Assembly (NCBI GenBank): GCA_030550075.1
Contig: JAUQQB010000172.1
Location: forward strand, 1-6,284
Length of the DNA stretch: 6,284 nt
Direction: 5' to 3'
Origin: Chloroflexota bacterium
GTDB lineage: Bacteria; Chloroflexota; Anaerolineae; Thermoflexales; Thermoflexaceae
In this document: positions 1-6,100 of the stretch, piece after piece
Numbering within the stretch: the first letter of the stretch is position 1
How the letters are laid out: each line of letters opens with the position of its first letter
Translations under genes and position numbers: made by a program
Notes under the pieces: model-generated
Databases searched by the model: none
What the model saw: the letters and a program-made list of their open reading frames with translations, nothing else
What the model was told of the DNA's origin: nothing

Positions 1-508
1 ACGACGGAGGAACCGCGCGGGATGTCGGACCCGATGGGTCGTCCCACCCGCGGGAACCACGCTGATCGAGCCGTCAACCTCCAGGACAGCCATTTCCACC
101 TCCCGGATGTCGGTTATCCCATGCTCCCGCAGCGCTGCCTCCAGGAGCTCCAAATCCAGCCCCTCCTGTCGGAGGTTCCTTTCCAGCACCCGGCCATGAA
201 GCACCAGCAGGGTGGGCGTTCCCTCCAACAACGCACGCAACGGCTGCCATCGGAGGCGTAAGGAGGCCACAGCGAGATTCAGGGCCAGCAGAACCCCTGC
301 CGCCAGGATCCCCCCGATCAGTGAGGTGGTCCGGCCCGACCATCGCGTTCTGGACCGCATTGGCGAGCAGCAGCAACAACACCAGATCGAACAGGGTCAT
401 CTGGCCGATTTCCCGCTTTCCGCTTAAGCGCAAGCCCAGCACAACCGCCAGATAGACCGCCGCAGCGCGAATCCCGATCTCCCATGCCGGCACCATCAGA
501 TTGAGCAT
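1..508 (-). pseudogene. DUF421/YetF-family membrane protein, frameshifted and cut by the window edge
   Basis: The N-terminal part reads from ATG 508-506. It has a first membrane segment (about residues 8-28), then the family-typical GKREIGQMTLFDLV and a second membrane segment ending NAMVGPDH. In that frame the reading then turns into low-complexity Gly/Pro/Ala sequence and stops at 74. The frame beginning at 324 continues the family: SLIGGILAAGVLLALNLAVA (third membrane segment), then a soluble domain with EGTPTLLVLHGRVL, LREHGITDIREVEMAVLE and VDGSISVVPAGG, open to position 1. One surplus C at about 325 explains the break. YetF-like proteins have a membrane anchor plus a cytoplasmic domain of unknown function. 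The start is supported by AGGAGG (514-519 on plus) overlapping the kinase stop codon, 9 nt after that gene. About 169 codons are visible. Family call is confident; whether the lesion is biological or a sequence error cannot be told here. Confidence 0.85.
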
Positions 509-517
509 ATTGGCCTC

Positions 518-1921
518 CTACTTCAGCGGCAGGATCAGTGTGAAACGGCTTCCCTCCCCGGTCCGGCTTTCCACCTCCAGGTGCCCCCCATGGGCTTCCA
601 CGATCATCCGGGCAAGGAATAGCCCCAGCCCCAGACCGGGGCGGCCCTCCTGGCTACCCCGATAGAACGGTTCGAAGAGGCGCGGCAGGTCCTCGGGAGG
701 AATCCCCGGCCCGGTGTCCTGGATATGGATTCGGACCTCCTGATCCCGGCTCTCCGCGCGGAGGGCCACGCATCCGCCAGGTGGTGTGAACTTCAGGGCG
801 TTATCCACCAGGTTTTCCAGGGCCTGGGCCAGGCGTTCTGGGTCTGCCTGGATGGCCGGAAGGTCCGGCGGGATCTCCTCCTTCCAGTGTAAAGAGCGTT
901 CACGGGCGATCCCAGCCCAAAGGGCCGCCTGCTCCCGAAGCCAGGCTCCCAGTTCCAGATGGCGTCGCTGTAGAGAGAGCGGGCCCGCTGAATGGCGATA
1001 GAGATGCGCCAGGTCCTCCAGCAACCGAGCAAGCTCGCCGAACACCTGTGACATCCCCTGAAGCAACTCCTGACGGAGGGGCGGGTTTTCCATCGCACCT
1101 CCCTGAAGGGCATGGAGGGCCGCCTGCAACGCGCCAATCAACCGTCCGAATTCATGGACGATACTCCTCAACAACAGACGGCGTGTCTCCTCCAGCTCCA
1201 CCCGCCGCTGTTGAAGCCGATTGAAGACCTGAACGAGCTGCCGGATCTCCAGCGGCCCGCTTTCCGATAGGGTGACCGCTGGCCCTTCCAGTGGGGCCTC
1301 AGCGATCGCGCGGGTAACCTGCTGGAGCGGACGGCTAAGGGATTGAGCCAAGATCCAGCTGAACAATCCGCTCAGGACCAACCCCATCGCCAGCGTGCCC
1401 AGCACCAGGCGCTGGACCTGGCGAAACCCTTCCGTGACATCCGGTAGACGGCGCAACAGTCGCACATACCCCAGACGGGTCCCCTGCTCGCTGGTCACCG
1501 GGATGAGGACATCCAGGATAATATCGGAATCCACTCCCCGGAGAGCAGCCTGCCACGCCACCTCTCCCCGCTGCGCTCGTTCAAACAGCGGCCCTCCAGC
1601 GAAGGACCTCAGGCCGGGTTGTGCCTCCCCCGGGGCGGCCAGCAAACGGCCAGCGGAATCCAGCAGGAGCACTTGCGTGGGTTGCCGGATCGCCAGCGCC
1701 TGCAGAAAGGCCTGCGCGGCTGCGGGATCCGTCCAGATCTCCGGAAGAACTGTCCCCAGCCGCGCGATCAGAATCCCCTGATCCGCCATCTCCTGGGCCA
1801 GGGAGGGCAGGAGAATGCGTTCCTCCACCAGCTCCGTGAGCGTCAGTCCCAGGATCGGGGCGCTCAGGAGAAAGGGGAGCAGCATGCTGAGCAAGAGGCG
1901 GGAACGAAATGTGCGGAGCAT
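518..1921 (-). CDS. Membrane sensor histidine kinase (HAMP, HisKA-like, HATPase_c)
   Basis: 467 aa. Transmembrane helix 1 at about residues 8-28; an extracytoplasmic sensor region of about 140 residues that looks Cache/PAS-like (VLLLDSAGRLLA, then DIILDVLIPVTSEQGTRLGY); helix 2 at about 172-192; HAMP at about 193-245. Phospho-acceptor His256 lies in SIVHEFGRLIGAL. The ATP-binding domain has an N-box (LENLVDNALKF, Asn370 and Asn374), G1 (DTGPGIP, Asp402), F-box (FEPFYRG) and G2 (GLGLGLFLARMIVEAHGG). It should sense an external or membrane signal, autophosphorylate, and pass phosphate to the regulator encoded 12 nt upstream. Oddity: the canonical HExxxPL box has Leu261 in place of Pro and Arg260 where HisKA kinases with phosphatase activity carry Thr or Asn. 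The signal is unknown; the sequence does not reveal a ligand. The N-terminus starts with basic residues followed by a hydrophobic run, consistent with the chosen start. Confidence 0.95.
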   Translation of the reverse strand: MLRTFRSRLLLSMLLPFLLSAPILGLTLTELVEERILLPSLAQEMADQGILIARLGTVLPEIWTDPAAAQAFLQALAIRQPTQVLLLDSAGRLLAAPGEAQPGLRSFAGGPLFERAQRGEVAWQAALRGVDSDIILDVLIPVTSEQGTRLGYVRLLRRLPDVTEGFRQVQRLVLGTLAMGLVLSGLFSWILAQSLSRPLQQVTRAIAEAPLEGPAVTLSESGPLEIRQLVQVFNRLQQRRVELEETRRLLLRSIVHEFGRLIGALQAALHALQGGAMENPPLRQELLQGMSQVFGELARLLEDLAHLYRHSAGPLSLQRRHLELGAWLREQAALWAGIARERSLHWKEEIPPDLPAIQADPERLAQALENLVDNALKFTPPGGCVALRAESRDQEVRIHIQDTGPGIPPEDLPRLFEPFYRGSQEGRPGLGLGLFLARMIVEAHGGHLEVESRTGEGSRFTLILPLK

Positions 1922-1933
1922 GGGGGTTCCCCC
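1922..1933 (-). promoter_or_regulatory. Intercistronic palindrome between response regulator stop and kinase start
   Basis: The 12 nt separating the regulator stop TAA from the kinase ATG read GGGGGAACCCCC on the transcribed strand. It can form a GGGG/CCCC stem with a GAAC loop. The only G-rich Shine-Dalgarno-like run adjacent to the kinase start lies inside this stem. A second candidate, AAGGA, overlaps the end of the regulator gene (1938-1942) and would be brought close to the ATG if the hairpin forms. The palindrome is seen directly; a role in translational coupling is inference. Confidence 0.45.
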
Positions 1934-2629
1934 TTATTCCTTAGGGACCAGCTTGTAGCCCACTCCTCGAACGGTCACAATCCGCTGGGGATGTTCCGGA
2001 TCCTCTTCGATCTTCTCTCGTAACCAGCGGATATGCACATAGAGCGTCTCGGACTGGCCCGCGTATTCGGCTCCCCAAACTTGAGTCAGGAGGGTTTCGG
2101 TAGACAGAACCCGGTTCGGCGCCAGGGCCAGCGTGTAGAGTAGATCGAACTCCCTGGGCGTCAGGGAGAGGGGGCGGCCTGCCACGGTGACCGTGCGCGC
2201 CGCTGGATCGATAACCAGATCCCCCACGACCAGCGGGGATGACGAGGGCGACGCCGTCGACGACGAGCGGATCCGGCGCAGGACCGCACGGATGCGAGCG
2301 ATCAGGACATCCGTATTGAAGGGTTTGGTGATGTAGTCCTCAGCCCCCAACTCGAGCCCGACCACCTGGTCCAGCTCTCGCCTCCGGGCCGTGAGGAAGA
2401 TCACCGGGAGTCCCAGAGCCTCCCGGAATCGCCGCAGCGCTTCCAGCCCGTCCATCCCTGGCAACCCGATGTCCAGGAGGACCAGATCGGGCCGTTCCCG
2501 CGCGGCGATGGCCAGCCCCTCCTCCGCGCTGGCCGCCGTGTGGACCTGGAAGCCGGCCTGCTCGAGGCTGAAAGCCAGGCTGCGACGGAGTAAAGCGTCA
2601 TCATCGATCAGAAGAATCCGTCCCCCCAT
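1934..2629 (-). CDS. OmpR/PhoB-family two-component response regulator
   Basis: 231 aa, the usual length for this family. The receiver domain (about 4-118) has acidic residues Asp10 and Asp11, phospho-acceptor Asp53 in LVLLDIGLPGMDG, Thr80 in VIFLTAR, and Lys102 in the YITKPF motif, so all switch residues are present. A serine-rich linker (122-132) leads to a winged-helix DNA-binding domain (about 133-229) with LSLTPREFDLLYTLA, the recognition-helix region SETLYVHIRWLREKIEE and the closing wing RIVTVRGVGYKLVP. It is phosphorylated by the kinase encoded directly downstream and binds DNA as a transcription factor, typically at tandem direct repeats. The start is backed by GGGGAGGT about 7 nt upstream. 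It is the first gene of the minus-strand operon and diverges from gltB across a 497-bp gap, so its own promoter region or gltB are plausible targets. That target assignment is inference; nothing in the protein names the regulon. Confidence 0.96.
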   Translation of the reverse strand: MGGRILLIDDDALLRRSLAFSLEQAGFQVHTAASAEEGLAIAARERPDLVLLDIGLPGMDGLEALRRFREALGLPVIFLTARRRELDQVVGLELGAEDYITKPFNTDVLIARIRAVLRRIRSSSTASPSSSPLVVGDLVIDPAARTVTVAGRPLSLTPREFDLLYTLALAPNRVLSTETLLTQVWGAEYAGQSETLYVHIRWLREKIEEDPEHPQRIVTVRGVGYKLVPKE

Positions 2630-2674
2630 CGATCCAACCTCCCCGAATCAAATGGATCTCCGCCATCCCCGCTT

Positions 2675-2680
2675 ATTTTA
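2675..2680 (-). promoter_or_regulatory. Candidate -10 element for the two-component operon
   Basis: On the minus strand this hexamer is TAAAAT (five of six matches to TATAAT) in the most AT-rich patch upstream of the response regulator. It would give a transcript starting near 2668 and a leader of about 40 nt. No good -35 hexamer is visible at 17-18 nt spacing, so the site may depend on an activator or be spurious. The same patch reads TATTTT on the plus strand. Confidence 0.35.
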
Positions 2681-2824
2681 GTGAGCTTCGTCCTGCTCGA
2701 GTAACCATCCTGAAAGCCATTCGCCCCTCTATCTGGTGAACTTGAGAGCCTTACTCTTTAACCGGACTCTGAACCAGCGGGCTGGGCGGCTGACCGTCTG
2801 GATCCTCCCTGGATAGGAGGAGAG

Positions 2825-2854
2825 CCCTCCCGCGGCCCAGAGGGCCGCAGAGGG
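2825..2854 (+). repeat. Hairpin A: CCCTC/GAGGG plus GCGGCCC/GGGCCGC
   Basis: A perfect 7-bp inverted repeat GCGGCCC (2832-2838) / GGGCCGC (2842-2848) with an AGA loop is extended by CCCTC (2825-2829) / GAGGG (2850-2854) across a small internal loop, giving 12 pairs. There is no T-run on either side in either direction, so an intrinsic terminator is unlikely. Just upstream, GGAGG (2816-2820) can pair with CCTCC at 2804-2808 or at 2826-2830; the latter competes with the base of this hairpin. Confidence 0.6.
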
Positions 2855-2867
2855 ATGGATACGTTAT

Positions 2868-2905
2868 GGGATGGGCGTCTGGGGTCCCGTCCAGCTGGCC
2901 ATCCC
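2868..2905 (+). repeat. Hairpin B: GGGATGG/CCATCCC with inner CTGG/CCAG
   Basis: A perfect 7-bp outer stem GGGATGG (2868-2874) / CCATCCC (2899-2905) encloses an inner 4-bp stem CTGG (2879-2882) / CCAG (2891-2894) with an 8-nt loop. The interior loop can add C2876-G2897 and a G-U wobble, which would exist only in plus-strand RNA. Function unknown. Confidence 0.5.
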
Positions 2906-2933
2906 TCGCGATCCACCTCGAGAGGAAGAGGAT

Positions 2934-2981
2934 CCGGGTTTGAGGGACAGGAGAGAAAAGCGCTCTTCCAGCCTCACCCGG
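2934..2981 (+). repeat. Hairpin C: CCGGGT/ACCCGG long imperfect stem
   Basis: Pairs from the outside in: CCGGGT (2934-2939) with ACCCGG (2976-2981), a two-T bulge, GAGG (2942-2945) with CCTC (2972-2975), an internal loop, then GGA-GAG (2950-2955) with CTC-TCC (2963-2969, one bulged T) closing an AAAAGCG loop. That is 16 pairs over 48 nt, one of the most extended dyads in the window. No terminator-like T-run follows. It may be part of a gltB leader RNA. Confidence 0.5.
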
Positions 2982-2997
2982 CTCTCGATTGAATGTA

Positions 2998-3048
2998 TCC
3001 CCCCATAAATGGCCCATTTGGGTGCCTCAAAATGGCCCTAATGGGGGA
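2998..3048 (+). repeat. Hairpin D with embedded 23-nt tandem repeat upstream of gltB
   Basis: Outer arms TCCCCC(C)AT (2998-3006) and ATGGGGGA (3041-3048) pair over 8 bp with one bulged C. Inside, GG/CC and then CCATTTGGG (3014-3022) with CTCAAAATGG (3026-3035) form a further stem around a TGC loop. It includes a G-U pair that would exist only in plus-strand RNA. The same stretch contains AAATGGCCC twice, at 3007-3015 and 3030-3038, offset by exactly 23 nt, the first copy being part of the dyad AAATGGCCCATTT. It can therefore be read as an RNA hairpin or as a double-stranded operator with two sites about two helical turns apart. Confidence 0.55.
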
Positions 3049-3095
3049 TGACAGCAACCCCTGAGCTCCACAAAATCGATAGCAATATCCACCGG

Positions 3096-3132
3096 CTCCA
3101 TGGGGACGGTCGATCGGAGGTGGACCATGGAG
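3096..3132 (+). promoter_or_regulatory. Inverted repeat that would enclose the gltB start codon
   Basis: CTCCATGG (3096-3103) is the exact reverse complement of CCATGGAG (3125-3132), and the latter contains the gltB start codon (3127-3129). The Shine-Dalgarno GGAGG (3116-3120) falls in the 21-nt loop. A rival pairing, TCCACC (3088-3093) with GGTGGA (3119-3124), would instead cover part of the Shine-Dalgarno. Both are seen directly in the sequence; translational control by them is inferred. CCATGG is self-complementary, so part of the match comes cheaply. Confidence 0.45.
3116..3121 (+). promoter_or_regulatory. Shine-Dalgarno of gltB
   Basis: GGAGGT lies 5-6 nt before ATG 3127 and decides between three in-frame ATGs (3049, 3100, 3127). 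Neither upstream ATG has a comparable site, and starting at 3127 leaves an 11-residue propeptide before the catalytic cysteine, as in many GltB proteins. Confidence 0.8.
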
Positions 3133-6100
3133 GTGTTGGAGCGGAGGGAACGGGACGCTTGCGGGATCGGCTTGCTGGCCCGCCCTGGAGGACCGGCGGA
3201 TCATACGTTGCTCGCCATGGCGCTCCAGGCGCTGGATCGGATGTCCCACCGGGGGGCGACCGCGGATGATGGGCTCACCGGGGATGGCGCGGGGGTGCTC
3301 ACCGCGTTCCCCCGCCGTCTGTTCCTCCGTTTCCTGGAGGCCCAGGGGCTTCATCCTCCCCATCCGACGCGCCTGGCCGCCGCCATGATCTTCCTGCCGG
3401 TGGAGCCCTGCGTTCAGGAGGACGCCCAGAGGATTCTGCGGGCCGCCTTCGTGGAGGAAGGATTCCATCTCCTGTCCTGGCGCCCGGTTCCCATCCGTCC
3501 GGAGATCCTGGGGCCCCGTGCCCGGGCTACATGTCCCTCCATTCTCCAGGCGCTGCTGGCGGACGAACGAGCGGATACTCCCGAAGGGATCGACCGCCGC
3601 CTGTATCGCGCCCGTCGCCGGGCCGAGCGGGCCCTGGCCGCTCGGGGAATTTCATGCTATGTGGCCTCCGCTTCCTGCCGCACCATAGTCTATAAGGCCC
3701 TCGTCCTGGCGCGGGATCTCCCCCGCTTCTACCCCGATCTGGCGAATCCCGACTTCGAAACCGACTTCGTCATTTTCCATCAGCGGTTCAGCACCAACAC
3801 CCTGCCCGCCTGGGCGCGCGCCCAGCCCTTCCGGACCCTTTGCCACAATGGGGAAATCAACACCCTCCAGGGGAACGTCAACAGCATGCGCGCGCGGGAA
3901 GCCACCCTGGCCTCGCCCCTCTGGGGGGAGACGATCGAAGACCTGCGGCCGATCATCGACCAGAGCGGCTCCGACTCGGCGATGCTGGATAACGTGGTCG
4001 AGTTCCTGATCCACTCCGGCTACGATATCCGCCATGCCATGCGCATGCTGATCCCCGAGGCGTGGGAGAAAGCGGTGGATCTCGACGAGGCCGCCCGGGG
4101 ATTCTACGCTTTCCATCAAGGCCTGATGGAGCCATGGGATGGCCCGGCAGCCGTTTTGTTCACCGACGGCCGCTTCGTCGGCGCACTGCTCGATCGCAAC
4201 GGCCTGCGCCCGCTGCGGGTGCTGCGAACCGTTGATGGCCTGCTCTATTGTGGGTCGGAGATCGGCGCGCTGGAGATCCCCACGGAGCGCATCCTCAAGC
4301 TGGATCGCCTTGGGCCTGGCCAGATGCTGGCCGCGGATCTCCGAACCGGTCGAGTGCAGGACCATGCTTCTCTGCGCGCGGAGCTCAGCGCTCAACGTCC
4401 CTATGCGGAATGGGTCCGCCGTCATCGCTTGCGCCTGTCGGAGCCTCCGCAGGCCCCTGCCCTTTCAAACCCGGACGCTCTCCTCCGACAGCAGATCGCC
4501 TTCGGCTACACCGCCGAGGAGCTAAGGTTGATCCTCCGCCCGATGGCGCGGACCGGCCAGGAGCCGATTGGCTCTATGGGGGACGACACCCCGCTGGCGA
4601 TGCTCTCCGGCTGGCCCCGGCCGCTTTACAACTTTTTCAAGCAGCGCTTCGCCCAGGTGACCAACCCGCCCATTGATCCCCTGCGGGAAACCCGGGTGAT
4701 GTCCTTAACGGTGCTCCTGGGGGAACGGGCCAACCTGCTGATGCCCAAGGAGCAGGCCGCGCATCTCATCGAACTGCCGGGCCCGATACTCACGCCCGCT
4801 CAGCTGGAAGCCCTGGAGCGCCTCCCCGACCCTGCTTTCCGCGCGCTCCGCCTGCCCATGGTGTGGCCAATCGCCGAGGGGCCCGCGGGCCTTCGACGGG
4901 CGCTGGAGAAGCTGTGCCGGGTAGCCGAACGGGCGATCCAGGCTGGTTATCGCTTGCTGATCCTCAGCGACGAAGGAGTGGACGCCACGAATGCGCCGAT
5001 CCCGGCCTTGCTGGCCGTGGGTGTCCTGCATCATCACCTGATCCGGGTCGGCCAGCGTGCCCGGGCGAGCTTGATTGTGGCCTCCGGGGAGCCCCGGGAG
5101 GTTCATCACTTCGCCTGCCTTCTGGGATACGGGGCCTCGGCGGTTTGCCCCTATCTGGCCGTTCAGACGGTGGCTGCGATGGCTGCGCGGGAGCGGGAAG
5201 GAGGGCGCTCCGAAACCCCGGAGGAGGCGGTGTGTCATTACATCCAGGCGATTGAGAAAGGCCTGCTGAAGGTGATGGCCCGTATGGGGATCTCCACCCT
5301 GGACGCCTATACCGGTGCCCAGATCTTTGAATGCATTGGCCTGCAGCAGGAGCTGGTGGAATGGGCTTTCGAGGGGACCCCTGGGGTCTTCGGCCCAGTC
5401 GGCCTGGAGGAGATCGCTCAACGCGTGCAGATCTGGCATCAGGCCGCTTTTCGCGCTGAACGCCCCGAGCTCCCCTCCCCAGGCTTTTACAAGCATCGCG
5501 CACAAGGGGAATTCCACGCCCTGAATCCGGATGCCATCCGGGCGCTTCAGGAGGCGGTTCGCACCCCCGACGTTCTGGGGGAAGGTTTCCCGGAGGCCTA
5601 TCGGCGCTATCGGGAATTCGCCCGCCATGCCCATCGAGAGCCCGTGGATCTGCGGGATCGATTGCGCTGGCGCAGCGATCGTGACCCGATTCCCCTTGAA
5701 GAGGTCGAGCTGGCGGAGGCGATCCTTCGTCGATTCTCCACCGCCGCCATGTCCCATGGAGCGCTCTCCCCGGAGGCTCATGAAACGCTGGCGATCGCGA
5801 TGAACCGATTGGGCCTGCGCTCGAACAGCGGCGAGGGGGGCGAGGATCCGGCCCGCTACAGGACGGAGCGCAACAGCCGAACCAAGCAGGTGGCCTCGGC
5901 CCGCTTCGGAGTGACCCCCTATTACCTGATTTCGGCGGAAGAGCTCCAGATCAAGATGGCCCAGGGTTCCAAGCCCGGGGAGGGCGGACATCTCCCTGCC
6001 ACCAAGGTGACGCCGGAGATCGCGCGCCTGCGCTTCGCCCAGCCCGGCATCGATCTGATCTCGCCACCGCCGCACCACGACATCTACAGCATTGAGGATT

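Larger units (their letters stand above)
2630..3126. other. Structured intergenic region between the two-component operon and gltB
   Basis: 497 bp with no convincing protein gene. The part next to the regulator (2630-2760) carries the regulator's Shine-Dalgarno and a candidate -10. The rest is dominated by successive inverted repeats (itemised separately). Plus-strand promoter candidates are weak: TTGAGA (2742-2747) resembles a -35 but lacks a good -10 at standard spacing, and TTGAAT (2989-2994) likewise. Minus-strand reading of 2751-3017 is open for 88 codons, but it has no family resemblance and opens without a clear ribosome site. The region therefore most likely holds divergent promoters plus an untranslated leader and/or operator sites. 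Confidence 0.6.

Noticed and set aside
74..325. C-terminal part of the unshifted DUF421 reading frame as real protein
   Set aside because: After VGPDH this frame is Gly/Pro/Ala-rich and unlike the family, while the neighbouring frame carries the conserved domain.
2825..2981. Hairpins A-C as intrinsic terminators
   Set aside because: None is followed by a T-run on either strand, and no gene converges on this region.
2751..3017. 88-codon open frame on the minus strand in the intergenic region
   Set aside because: Sequence looks like random GC-rich translation, no motif, and it spans hairpins A, B and C; no good Shine-Dalgarno.
3049..3126. Upstream in-frame ATGs for gltB at 3049 and 3100
   Set aside because: No Shine-Dalgarno before either; ATG 3127 has GGAGGT at good spacing and gives a normal short propeptide before Cys12.
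2974..3468. 164-codon minus-strand frame covering the gltB start
   Set aside because: Overlaps the conserved GltB N-terminus antisense and is Gly/Arg/Pro-rich without any domain.
3652..4425. 257-codon open frame on the minus strand
   Set aside because: Antisense to the GltB glutaminase domain; no family resemblance and no ribosome site that would outweigh the conserved plus-strand protein.
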